From: Janthinobacterium sp. TB1-E2 | Lineage (GTDB): Bacteria > Pseudomonadota > Gammaproteobacteria > Burkholderiales > Burkholderiaceae_D | Direction: 5' to 3' | NCBI RefSeq assembly: GCF_036885605.1 | Contig: NZ_CP142523.1 | Location: forward strand, 5,828,001-5,892,000 | DNA: 64,000 bases | In this document: positions 8,682 to 16,446 of the stretch, piece after piece | Position numbering within the stretch: position 1 is the stretch's first letter | Layout: each line of letters begins with the position of its first letter | Notes under the pieces: generated by a model | Database searches by the model: none | What the model saw: the letters and a program-made list of their open reading frames with translations, nothing else | Told to the model about the DNA's origin: nothing | Position numbers and translations under genes: made by a program

Positions 8682-9905
8682 ATGAGCATAGGTGGCACTT
8701 CCATCGAACAGGCATTGGCATCGCTGTCGGACATGACGGGCGGCATGGTCGCCATCGGCAAGGACGAACATGCGCAACGCATCGCCAAGGCGCAAGCGTT
8801 CATGCGCCAGCAGGGCATCGCCGCGATCTACTTGAACGCGGGCGCCAACCTCACCTATTTCACGGGCACCAAATGGTATGCCAGCGAACGCATGGTGGGC
8901 GCCATCCTGCCGGCCAGCGGCGACATCGAATACATCGCCCCCGCGTTCGAGGAAAGCACCTTGCAAGGCTTCATGCTCATCGAAGGCCGTGTCAATTGCT
9001 GGGAAGAGCATGAAAGCCCGTACCAGCTGTTCGCCGACGTGCTGGCGCGCATGGGGATAACCCAGGATACGGCCGCGCCGCCGCGCGTGGGCATCTGCGA
9101 AAGCGCCGCCTTCTTCATCTACGATGGCATCAAGCCGCTGGCCCCCGGCTATACGCTGGAAAACGCGCGCGCCGTCACGGCCTACTGCCGCAGCCGCAAG
9201 TCTCCGGCGGAAATCGCCCTGATGCAGCGCGTGATGGACATGACCCTGGCCGTGCACGTGGCCACGGCCAGCATGCTGGTCGAAGGCATCACGACAGTGG
9301 AAGTGGAAGAATTCATCCAGCGCGCGCACCGCAAGGTCGGCGCGCCCCGCTCGTATTTCTGCATCGTGCTGTTCGGCGAGGCGACGGCCTATCCGCATGG
9401 CGTCAACTACGTGCAAACCCTGAAAGCGGGCGACACGGTACTGATCGACACGGGTTGCCAGGTGATGAACTACATCTCCGACATCACGCGCACCTATGTG
9501 TTTGGCGCCATCAGCGAACGCCAGCGCAGCGTGTGGAACAGCGAAAAGGCCGCGCAGGCCGCCGCATTCGCCGCCGCCCAACTGGGCGTGCCCTGTGGCG
9601 ACGTGGACCGCGCCGCGCGCGTGTCGCTGGAAGCCGATGGCTACGGTCCCGGCTACAAGCTGCCAGGCCTGCCGCACCGCACGGGCCACGGCATTGGCCT
9701 CGATATCCACGAGTGGCCCTACCTGGTGGGCAACGACACCACGCCGCTCGACGTGGGCATGTGCTTCTCGAACGAACCGATGATCTGCATCCCCGGCGAA
9801 TTCGGCATCCGCCACGAAGACCATTTTTACATGACGGCAGACGGTCCCCGCTGGTTCACGCAACCTGCGCACAGCATCGATGATCCGTTCGGGCTGCGGG
9901 CTTAA
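8682..9905 (+). CDS. M24 family metallopeptidase (Xaa-Pro aminopeptidase/creatinase fold)
   Basis: 407 aa pita-bread-fold enzyme. All five metal ligands can be placed: Asp256 (LIDTGC), Asp267 (SDITRT), His336 (RTGHGIG), Glu365 (NEPMICIPG) and Glu379 (RHEDHF). The N-terminal 160 residues form the creatinase-type non-catalytic domain. AAGGAG lies just before ATG 8682. The likely substrate is an X-Pro dipeptide or related amide, but M24 members also include ectoine hydrolase and creatinase, so the substrate is open. It is monocistronic: a REP element follows two bases after its stop. Confidence 0.85.
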   Translation: MSIGGTSIEQALASLSDMTGGMVAIGKDEHAQRIAKAQAFMRQQGIAAIYLNAGANLTYFTGTKWYASERMVGAILPASGDIEYIAPAFEESTLQGFMLIEGRVNCWEEHESPYQLFADVLARMGITQDTAAPPRVGICESAAFFIYDGIKPLAPGYTLENARAVTAYCRSRKSPAEIALMQRVMDMTLAVHVATASMLVEGITTVEVEEFIQRAHRKVGAPRSYFCIVLFGEATAYPHGVNYVQTLKAGDTVLIDTGCQVMNYISDITRTYVFGAISERQRSVWNSEKAAQAAAFAAAQLGVPCGDVDRAARVSLEADGYGPGYKLPGLPHRTGHGIGLDIHEWPYLVGNDTTPLDVGMCFSNEPMICIPGEFGIRHEDHFYMTADGPRWFTQPAHSIDDPFGLRA

Positions 9906-9910
9906 GCCGG

Positions 9911-9994
9911 GTGTTGGATTACGCTGCGCTAATCCAACCTACGCACACACCAATGCCCGGTAGGTCGGATTAGCGCCTTGCGCGTAATCCGACA
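9911..9994. repeat. Pair of inverted REP-type palindromes (BIME-like)
   Basis: Two palindromes face each other. The left one (9911-9943) reads from TGTTGGATTACG to AATCCAACCTACG. The right one (9960-9994) reads from GTAGGTCGGATTAG to CGTAATCCGACA. Each folds on itself through GGATTA/TAATCC arms. A third copy lies at 16409-16443. The pair sits between convergent genes and the right unit and part of the left are read as the C-terminus of the chemoreceptor. Confidence 0.85.
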
Positions 9995-11519
9995 CAGCGC
10001 CGCCCTGCGCCAGCTTGAACACGGCCAGCGCCGTGCCCAGTTGCACGGCTTGCTCCTGCAGCGATTCGGCCGCCGCCGACGCTTCTTCCACCAGCGCGGA
10101 GTTTTGCTGCGTCATCTGGTCCATGCTGCCGATGGCCACGCCGATGTCGCCGATGCCAGCACTTTGCGCCTGGCTGGCGGCGCTGATGTCAGCCATGATG
10201 TCAGCCACCTTTTTCACGGAATCGACGATCTGGCCCATGGTCAGCCCCGCCTCGTCGACCAGCTTCGAACCGACGTTCACCTTGGCCACCGAATCGCCGA
10301 TCAGTTGCTTGATCTCGCGCGCCGCTGCCGCGCTGCGCTGCGCCAGACTACGCACTTCGGACGCCACCACGGCAAAGCCGCGTCCCTGCTCTCCGGCGCG
10401 CGCCGCTTCCACGGCCGCGTTCAAGGCCAGGATGTTCGTCTGGAAGGCGATGCCGTCGATGACGCCGATGATGTCGACGATGCGTTTCGAGGAATCGTTG
10501 ATCTCGCCCATGGTGGTGACCACCTGGCTGACCACTTGCCCGCCCTTCACGGCCACCGACGATGCCGACACCACCAGTTCGTGCGCCTGGCCCGCGTTGG
10601 CGGCGTTGTCACGCACGGTGGAAGTCAGACTGTCCATGCTGCGCGCTGTCTGATCCAGGCTGCCTGCCTGCGATTCCGTGCGCGCCGCCAGGTCCGCATT
10701 GCCCTGAGCGATTTCCGCGCTGGCCACCTGGATGGTTTCAGCCGACGCCTTGATACCGGACACCATGCCGGCCAGCCGGCCGCGCATCTCCTTCAGCGCC
10801 GCCAGCAGACTGTCCTGGTCGCCCGCCTCGGTCACAATCTGCATCGAGAGGTCGCCATCGGCCACGGCGCGCGCGATCTGGCGCGCATATTCGGGCTCGC
10901 CGCCCAGCTGCTGCCAGATGGCGCGCACGACAAAATGCGAGACGGCCACCAGGCAGACGATGACGGCCAGCGCCACGGCGATGCTGGTATTGAGCGCATT
11001 GCGCACATTGGCCGCGCTGCGTTCGATGCCCTGCTTGAACTGCAATTGCGCCTGTTCGTTGGTCTTGGCCAGGTCCGTGTTGAGGACCGCCAGCGCGCCC
11101 TGCATGCGCGCCACGGTCGCTTGCGGGTCGCCCTCTTCCATTTCCAGCATGATGCGCGCCGCGCTCAGTGCCGGCGCATAGTAGGCATCGAATTCCTTGC
11201 CCAGGCGCTGGCCCTGCTCGCGCTGGCCGGGAATCGCCGCAAAGGCGGCCAGTTTTTCACGCAGCTTGACGGCCTGGCCGCCGACTTGCCCGATGCGCTC
11301 CTTGTCGCCTTCGCTGACGGCGTCGCGCAGGGCGTCACCCACGGCGGCCACGTCCAGGGTCAGCGACTTCGCCATGTCGAGCACGGGATAGTCGGCGCTT
11401 TCCGTGGCGTGGATGGAATTGAGCGTGGCCGTGGACAGATAGGCGCTGACGGCCAGCCCCAGCCCGAAAATCACGGCCGAGACGACAGGCAGCGCCCATA
11501 TCTTGCGTTTGATGCTCAT
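9939..11519 (-). CDS. Methyl-accepting chemotaxis protein, Tar-like topology, with REP-encoded C-terminus
   Basis: 526 aa transmembrane chemoreceptor: TM1 at about residues 9-28, a periplasmic four-helix-bundle-sized domain to about 185, TM2 at about 190-210, a HAMP domain starting QLGGEPEYARQIARAVADGD, and a cytoplasmic signalling domain with the hairpin tip around DGIAFQTNILALNAAVEAA and EQGRGFAVVASEV. AGGAGA precedes ATG. It is the third gene after a porin and a PstS-like protein on the same strand. The final residues SDYAQGANPTYRALVCA are read from the REP element rather than from a conserved receptor tail, so the ancestral C-terminus has been replaced. Confidence 0.92.
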   Translation of the reverse strand: MSIKRKIWALPVVSAVIFGLGLAVSAYLSTATLNSIHATESADYPVLDMAKSLTLDVAAVGDALRDAVSEGDKERIGQVGGQAVKLREKLAAFAAIPGQREQGQRLGKEFDAYYAPALSAARIMLEMEEGDPQATVARMQGALAVLNTDLAKTNEQAQLQFKQGIERSAANVRNALNTSIAVALAVIVCLVAVSHFVVRAIWQQLGGEPEYARQIARAVADGDLSMQIVTEAGDQDSLLAALKEMRGRLAGMVSGIKASAETIQVASAEIAQGNADLAARTESQAGSLDQTARSMDSLTSTVRDNAANAGQAHELVVSASSVAVKGGQVVSQVVTTMGEINDSSKRIVDIIGVIDGIAFQTNILALNAAVEAARAGEQGRGFAVVASEVRSLAQRSAAAAREIKQLIGDSVAKVNVGSKLVDEAGLTMGQIVDSVKKVADIMADISAASQAQSAGIGDIGVAIGSMDQMTQQNSALVEEASAAAESLQEQAVQLGTALAVFKLAQGGAVSDYAQGANPTYRALVCA

Positions 11520-11544
11520 TGCTGTCTCCTGATGATATGTGTAC

Positions 11545-11570
11545 CGGGCCGCCGCATGGCGGGCGGCCCG
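11545..11570 (-). other. Intercistronic stem-loop between PstS-like gene and chemoreceptor
   Basis: CGGGCCGC and GCGGCCCG pair around a short loop. There is no T-run on either strand, so it is more likely an mRNA processing or stability element giving unequal expression of the periplasmic protein and the receptor than a full terminator. Confidence 0.5.
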
Positions 11571-11578
11571 GGCCGGCT

Positions 11579-11983
11579 TTACGGCGCCGTCAGAACCACT
11601 TTGACGCTGGCGTCGACGGCGCTCTTTTCGATATAGCCGATGGCTTTCGGATCGGCGGCCACGGCCTTCTTCACGTCGGCGCTATTGGCCACTTCCTTCG
11701 GCAAGGTGGCCTTGCCCGTGAAGACCAGCTTGGACCACAGGGCCTTCGCCTGCGACGGTTCCTTGTCCGTCACCTTCTTGTAGAACTCGGCGCGCACGGG
11801 AGCGCTTTCCGGCTGGTCGATCGGCGTCATTGCCGTCGATTTGCCGAGGAAAAATTGCGACACCTGTTCGTTCGTCATGGCGCCGGCGGCGCTCTTAGCA
11901 TTGACCACCACGACCACTTCGGCCATGGCGGGAACAGCGGTCGACAGCGCCAGCAAGGCAGCCGCAAAAATATGGGGTTTCAT
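11579..11983 (-). CDS. Small PstS-like periplasmic substrate-binding protein
   Basis: 134 aa including a clear Sec signal (MKPHIFAAALLALSTAVPAMA). The mature part (VVVVVNAKSAAGAMTNEQV, then FFLGKSTAMTP, and DPKAIGYIEKSAVD) matches the PstS-like/PBP fold used in phosphate-binding proteins but is less than half the length of PstS. There is no Pst permease or ATPase nearby. AGGAG precedes ATG 11983. It lies 10 bases downstream of a porin gene and upstream of a chemoreceptor, so a role in presenting a ligand to the receptor is possible; this is inference. Phosphate as the ligand is not demonstrated by sequence. Confidence 0.75.
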   Translation of the reverse strand: MKPHIFAAALLALSTAVPAMAEVVVVVNAKSAAGAMTNEQVSQFFLGKSTAMTPIDQPESAPVRAEFYKKVTDKEPSQAKALWSKLVFTGKATLPKEVANSADVKKAVAADPKAIGYIEKSAVDASVKVVLTAP

Positions 11984-11993
11984 GCGGCGCTCC

Positions 11994-13256
11994 TTAGAAA
12001 ACGAAATCAATGGCGGCGGCAGCCACCGTGACGGGGCCATGGAAGCCTGGCTTGGCTTGCACGAACAGGCCCGGGCCATTCTTCGGCTTGATGCGGTCGA
12101 TCTGCACTTTCAGCGCGGCCGAACGGTGGAAATCCCAGCGCACGCCGATGCTGTCCGTCGATTGCTCGAGCTGGTTGCGCATGGTGGCCAGGGTGTCGAC
12201 ACCGGCCGACAGGGCGCGCAGGGTCGGCGTGCAGGCGGCCGGATAACCGGCCGGGCAGGATGCGGGCACGGTGTTGTTCACGCGGCCATCGGCCTTCAGG
12301 CTGGCGTGGCTGTAGTAGGGCAAAAAGGCGCCGATGCGGTAGCCGCCCATCACGTACCACGAGGTGCTGTCGCTGACGTAGCTGTCCGTCTTGCGCTTCG
12401 CATATTCGGACTGCACCAGCACATTGTTCCAGTCCAGGCCCAGGCCCACGGACGTGAATGACGCCTTCTTGTCCTTGACTTCCAGCGCATCGGCCAGAGC
12501 GCCCAGCTGAGCGATCCTGTAGCCGCTGCCGGCCGCGCGCAAGCTGCCCATCAGGGTATTCAAGCTCGGCGAATCGTTGATCGTCAGCTTGGTCTCGGCA
12601 CGGCCGAAGCGCACGGTGACGGGGCCATGTTCGGCCACGACGTTGAGGGCCACGATGGACTTGCCTTCCACCTGCACGGTCGAAGCGGGGCCCGTGGCCA
12701 GGGTGGCCTTGGTGCGGCCCAGCGCCAGCTGCGTGGTGATGCTGGTGTCGCCCGCGCTGAACTGGTAGGTGCCGTCGATGCCGTCAATACTGTTCAGGGG
12801 AACCTGCGAATACATTTCGCCGGGTGGACGCAGCATGGTGTTGGCATAGCCGACGTTACGGTAATCGGAAATCATGAAGACGGGCAGACCCATGCGGCCG
12901 ACGCGCACGCTGAAGCTGTCCGACACCTTGGCCTTGGCGAAGGCCCACGCCAGTTCGGCGCCGAAATCATCCTCGCCATCCTTGCGCGCCAGGCCCTGCA
13001 CGGTGGCCGACAGCCACGGGTTGACGGTGACATTGGCTTGCAGTCCCAGGTTGGAATCGACGCCCGTGCGGGCTGTCTTGCTGGCGCCAGCCGCCTGGTT
13101 CGGGCGCGCGAACTGCGCGCTGTCGGTATCGGCCATGGTCAGGGCGGCACTGCCGTAACCGCTGATCTTGACCGCGGGGCCGGTGGGCTCTTCGGCATAG
13201 GCATGGCTGATGGCCAGGGGCATGGCCAGCAGGAAAATCAGGACGTGTTTATTCAT
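11994..13256 (-). CDS. Outer-membrane porin-like beta-barrel protein
   Basis: 420 aa from ATG 13256, with a Sec signal ending SHAYAEEP. The body alternates short polar and hydrophobic strands (KISGYGSAALTMA, LSATVQGLARK, FSVRVGRMGLPVF) and ends in a C-terminal Phe (IDFVF), the outer-membrane barrel signature. It resembles the short porins found next to PstS-like proteins in many betaproteobacteria; I do not recognise a named family member. It is the first gene of the porin/PstS-like/MCP row. Confidence 0.7.
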   Translation of the reverse strand: MNKHVLIFLLAMPLAISHAYAEEPTGPAVKISGYGSAALTMADTDSAQFARPNQAAGASKTARTGVDSNLGLQANVTVNPWLSATVQGLARKDGEDDFGAELAWAFAKAKVSDSFSVRVGRMGLPVFMISDYRNVGYANTMLRPPGEMYSQVPLNSIDGIDGTYQFSAGDTSITTQLALGRTKATLATGPASTVQVEGKSIVALNVVAEHGPVTVRFGRAETKLTINDSPSLNTLMGSLRAAGSGYRIAQLGALADALEVKDKKASFTSVGLGLDWNNVLVQSEYAKRKTDSYVSDSTSWYVMGGYRIGAFLPYYSHASLKADGRVNNTVPASCPAGYPAACTPTLRALSAGVDTLATMRNQLEQSTDSIGVRWDFHRSAALKVQIDRIKPKNGPGLFVQAKPGFHGPVTVAAAAIDFVF

Positions 13257-13573
13257 AGTAATTAAATACCCGTAGCGGTGAACGTGGAGTTGGGCTCGAG
13301 GTCGATGGCTCACCGGCCGTAAAAGGCCGGGTCCGTTTTTTTCGCGCCGCCATCGCCTTGGGCGTGATGGCGGCGTAACCAGTGAGTAAAACCATGCTAC
13401 AGAGAAAAGGTTTTACGTTGGAAAGTTTTCTTGAGGCAATGAACGAATTCACCTCTTTTCACGGAAAAAGCACGCGTTCTAGAGGGGTTTATCTAAATAG
13501 CACGCCGTGCAAAACCACACTTACGCTATGTTTTTCATACACTTATGGATAATTCAAGACAAAAAGAACCGCG
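13257..13573. other. Intergenic region upstream of the porin gene with two hairpins
   Basis: No gene is visible. Bases 13313-13342 hold CCGGCC and GGCCGG arms followed on the + strand by GTCCG and seven T, the form of a rho-independent terminator, although no + strand gene ends nearby. Bases 13345-13375 form a second hairpin with arms CGCCGCCATC and GATGGCGGCG. The part from 13376 to 13570 is AT-richer than the surroundings and presumably carries the promoter of the leftward porin operon. Confidence 0.5.
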
Positions 13574-13613
13574 ATAAAAAAAGCGCCGCCCGCGCGAAGA
13601 TCGCGGGCGGCGC
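13574..13613 (-). terminator. Rho-independent terminator of the paaZ transcript
   Basis: Reading leftward, a GC-rich stem with arms GCGCCGCCCGCG and CGCGGGCGGCGC is followed by a T-run (seven T). It begins about 27 bases after the paaZ stop. Confidence 0.85.
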
Positions 13614-13640
13614 CGTTCACACCAGTGCTGCAGCAGATGC

Positions 13641-15692
13641 TTACTCGCGCTTCGACACCAGGGTCAGGATGTCGTAGCTGGCCACCAGTTCCTCATTCTG
13701 GTTCGTCACCTGCACGTCCCACGCGACCACGCCCTGGCCCACGCCAAACACGTCCTTGCGGTTGCGGTCGACCTTGCGCTTGCACGTCAGGCGGGCGCGG
13801 ATGGTGTCGCCAATGGCGACGGGGGCGACGAAGCGCAGGTTGTCCAGGCCATAGTTGGCCAGCACGGGACCGACACCGGGCGAGACGAACAGGCCGGCGG
13901 CGGCCGACAGCACGAAATAGCCGTGGGCGATGCGCTTGCCGAACTGCGATTCCTTGGCCGCGATTTCGTCGAAGTGCATGTAGAAGAAGTCGCCCGAGAT
14001 GCCGCCGAAGGCGACGATGTCCGCTTCGCTGACGGTGCGGCGGTGCGTGAGCAGCGAGTCGCCCGTCTTCAAGTCCTCGAAGTGCTTGCGGAACGGGTGG
14101 ATCGGGCTTTCGTTGACGTCCGCGCCGCGCACATATTCACCGGTGATGGCCGCCAGCATCGTCGGCGAGCCTTGCACGGCCGCCCGTTGCAGGTAATGGC
14201 GCACGGCGCGCACGCCGCCCAGCTCTTCGCCGCCGCCCGCGCGGCCAGGGCCGCCGTGCTTCAGTTGCGGCAAGGGCGAGCCATGGCCCGTCGAATCGAC
14301 GGAAGCGACGCGCTCGAGCACGTGCACGCGGCCATGCGTGGCCGCCACTTGCGGCACCACGCGCGCGGCGATCTTCGGATCGCGCGTCACCAGGGTGCTC
14401 ACCAGGCTGCCCTTGCCGCGCGCGGCCAGGGCCAGCGCTTCGTCGATATCGTGGTAACCCATCATGGTGCTGACAGGGCCGAACGCTTCCACGTCGTGCA
14501 CGGCGTCGTTGCCGAAGGCGTCGCGGCACATCAGCAAGGTCGGCGAGAAGAAGCTGCCGTCCTGCGCGCCATCACCGAGCGGATTGAAACCGTCGGCCGC
14601 GCCGAACACCACTTCATTACCCTGCGACAGGGTGGCGACACGTTCGGCCACGTCGTTCTGCTGCTCTTTCGACGCCAGCGCGCCCATGCGCACGCCTTCG
14701 ATGGACGGATCGCCCACCACCACCTTGGCCAGGCGCTCGCGCAGGCGCGTGCCGACGGCGTCCATCAGGTGCTCGGGCACGATGATGCGGCGAATCGCCG
14801 TGCACTTCTGGCCCGACTTGCCCGTCATCTCGCGCACGACTTCCTTGACGAACAGGTCGAATTCCACATCGTCTGGCGTGACGTCCGGTGCCAGGATGGC
14901 GCAATTGAGCGAATCGGCTTCGCCGTTGAAGGGCACGGACTGAGCAATCAGGTTGGGATTGGTGCGCAACTTGGCGGCCGTCGCGGCCGAACCCGTGAAT
15001 GTCACGAAATCCTGGCCGTTCAGGCGGTCCAGCAAGTCGCCCGTGGAGCCGATCACCAGCTGCAAACTGCCGGCCGGCAGCAAGCCCGATTCATGCATCA
15101 TGCGCACGACGGCCTGCGTCAGATAGCTCGTCGCCGTGGCCGGCTTGGCGATGCAGGGCATGGCCGCCAGGAAGCTGGGCGCGAATTTTTCCAGCAAGCC
15201 CCAGATGGGGAAGTTGAAGGCGTTGATATGCACGGCCAGGCCGCCGCGCGGCACCAGGATGTGCGTGCCGGCGAAACCGCCTTTTTTACCAAGCGCGATG
15301 GCCGGACCTTCGTGCAGTACGTTCGACGACGGCAGCTCGTTGCTGCCCATGCTGGCGTAGGCGAACAGGGTGCCCGTGCCGCCTTCGATATCGACCCAGC
15401 TGTCGGCGCGCGTGGCGCCCGACAGGTGCGAGATCGCGTACAGCTCTTCCTTGCGCTCGACCAGGTACAGGGCCAGCGCCTTCAGGCGCGCGGCGCGCTG
15501 CTGGAAGTCCAGCGCCATCAGGCCCGGCACGCCCGTCTTGCGCGCATAGGTGACGGCTTCGTCGAAGTCGATCTTTTCCGCATGCGTGTGATAGATGACG
15601 CGGTTGTTCAAGGCGCTGTGCAGGGGCACGGCGGCACTTTCGCCCAGCCAGCGGCCGGCGATCAGGCTTTGCAGGGTGGATATTTGAGCCAT
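13641..15692 (-). CDS. paaZ: PaaZ: oxepin-CoA hydrolase / 3-oxo-5,6-dehydrosuberyl-CoA semialdehyde dehydrogenase
   Basis: 683 aa, matching the roughly 681 aa of E. coli PaaZ. The N-terminal 500+ residues are an aldehyde dehydrogenase with the catalytic Cys near 297 (GKSGQKCTAIRR). The C-terminal part from about 540 is a MaoC-like (R)-hydratase hot-dog domain (DIVAFGGISGDFFYMHFDE). It opens the oxepin ring and oxidises the resulting semialdehyde in phenylacetate catabolism, avoiding dead-end tropone derivatives. GGAGA precedes the ATG. It is the last gene of the leftward paa block and ends at a strong terminator. Confidence 0.96.
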   Translation of the reverse strand: MAQISTLQSLIAGRWLGESAAVPLHSALNNRVIYHTHAEKIDFDEAVTYARKTGVPGLMALDFQQRAARLKALALYLVERKEELYAISHLSGATRADSWVDIEGGTGTLFAYASMGSNELPSSNVLHEGPAIALGKKGGFAGTHILVPRGGLAVHINAFNFPIWGLLEKFAPSFLAAMPCIAKPATATSYLTQAVVRMMHESGLLPAGSLQLVIGSTGDLLDRLNGQDFVTFTGSAATAAKLRTNPNLIAQSVPFNGEADSLNCAILAPDVTPDDVEFDLFVKEVVREMTGKSGQKCTAIRRIIVPEHLMDAVGTRLRERLAKVVVGDPSIEGVRMGALASKEQQNDVAERVATLSQGNEVVFGAADGFNPLGDGAQDGSFFSPTLLMCRDAFGNDAVHDVEAFGPVSTMMGYHDIDEALALAARGKGSLVSTLVTRDPKIAARVVPQVAATHGRVHVLERVASVDSTGHGSPLPQLKHGGPGRAGGGEELGGVRAVRHYLQRAAVQGSPTMLAAITGEYVRGADVNESPIHPFRKHFEDLKTGDSLLTHRRTVSEADIVAFGGISGDFFYMHFDEIAAKESQFGKRIAHGYFVLSAAAGLFVSPGVGPVLANYGLDNLRFVAPVAIGDTIRARLTCKRKVDRNRKDVFGVGQGVVAWDVQVTNQNEELVASYDILTLVSKRE

Positions 15693-15707
15693 GTGGTTTC
15701 TCCGTTA

Positions 15708-15734
15708 GGGGTCAGACCCCTCGGGTCTGACCCC
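15708..15734. repeat. Dispersed stop-codon-proximal palindrome, copy 1
   Basis: Arms GGGGTCAGACCCC and GGGTCTGACCCC form a near-perfect inverted repeat. It is followed by AGCATTTA and lies 20 bases downstream of the paaY stop codon. Other copies are at 26599-26625, 37341-37355 (half unit) and 63089-63115. Confidence 0.85.
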
Positions 15735-15754
15735 AGCATTTAAAGGGTTAAAGG

Positions 15755-16369
15755 TTACTGCGCCGCTGCGTTCTTGTGCAGGTGCAGCGGCAAGGCGGAT
15801 TCGAAATTCAGGCGCTGGCGGTTCGCCTCGACTTGCGTCAGGGCTTCCACTTCGCGCATCGTCTGCATGGAGCGCACGGCCAGTTCGTGGTACTGGCCCG
15901 TGCCCGAGCTTTTCCATTTGATTTCATCGTCGGTCAGTGCGCGGATGATCTTGGCGGGCGTGCCGACGACCATGCTGCGCGGCGCGACGATCATGCCCGC
16001 CTTGACGAAACTCATGGCGGCGACGATGGATTCCTCGCCGATGACGGCGTTGTCCATCACCACGGCGTTCATGCCGACGAGCGCATTGCGACCGATGCGG
16101 CAGCCGTGCAGCACGGCGCCGTGGCCGACATGGCCGTCGACTTCGACCACCGTGTCGCAGCCGGGAAAGCCGTGCATGACGCAGGTGTCCTGCAGGTTCG
16201 CACCTTCTTCCAGGATCAGGCGGCCGAAGTCGCCGCGGATCGATGCCAGCGGGCCAATATAGCAGCGCGGCCCGATGATCACGTCGCCGATCAGCACCGC
16301 CGACGGGTGCACGTAGGCGCTGGGGTGGACGACGGGGGTGACGCCGTTGATTTCGTAGACTTTGACCAT
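15755..16369 (-). CDS. paaY: PaaY: left-handed beta-helix acyl-CoA thioesterase / gamma-carbonic-anhydrase-like protein
   Basis: 204 aa of hexapeptide repeats (VHPSAVLIGDVIIGPRCYIG, GHVGHGAVLHGCRIGRNALV) with a C-terminal helix, close to the 196 aa of E. coli PaaY. PaaY hydrolyses toxic CoA thioesters, including 2-hydroxycyclohepta-1,4,6-triene-1-formyl-CoA, when ring cleavage fails. The His ligands usual in gamma-carbonic anhydrases are suggested by MHGFPG and GHVGHGAVLHG. ATG 16369 is preceded by GGAGA; a TTG at 16381 is the alternative. It lies between the transporter genes and paaZ. Confidence 0.92.
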   Translation of the reverse strand: MVKVYEINGVTPVVHPSAYVHPSAVLIGDVIIGPRCYIGPLASIRGDFGRLILEEGANLQDTCVMHGFPGCDTVVEVDGHVGHGAVLHGCRIGRNALVGMNAVVMDNAVIGEESIVAAMSFVKAGMIVAPRSMVVGTPAKIIRALTDDEIKWKSSGTGQYHELAVRSMQTMREVEALTQVEANRQRLNFESALPLHLHKNAAAQ

Positions 16370-16408
16370 ATTGCTCTCCAAAACATTATTGCCAGCCGTA
16401 GCGGCTGA

Positions 16409-16443
16409 TGTCGGATTACGCGCAAGCGCTAATCCGACCTACG
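16409..16443. repeat. REP-type palindrome, third copy
   Basis: From TGTCGGATTACG to TAATCCGACCTACG, matching the right unit at 9960-9994 in inverse orientation. It lies three bases downstream of the livF stop codon and about 40 bases upstream of paaY on the same strand. Confidence 0.85.
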
Positions 16444-16446
16444 TCA

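Noticed and set aside
9911..9994. Possible CRISPR or integrase attachment site
   Set aside because: Only two self-complementary units, no regular spacers, no integrase or cas gene nearby, and a third copy elsewhere; REP is the better explanation.
9978..11636. Rightward 552-codon open frame antisense to the first chemoreceptor
   Set aside because: Shadow of a GC-biased MCP gene; His/Arg-rich and without motifs.
13313..13342. Possible riboswitch ahead of the porin gene
   Set aside because: I could not match conserved cores of cyclic-di-GMP or other known riboswitches; only simple hairpins are visible.
15708..15734. Possibility that the GGGTCTGACCC palindromes are rho-independent terminators
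   Set aside because: None of the copies is followed by a T-run on the transcribed strand; in darP a separate true terminator follows the half copy.
13923..15743. Rightward 606-codon open frame antisense to paaZ
   Set aside because: paaZ is certain from both its catalytic domains; the antisense frame has no recognisable protein features.
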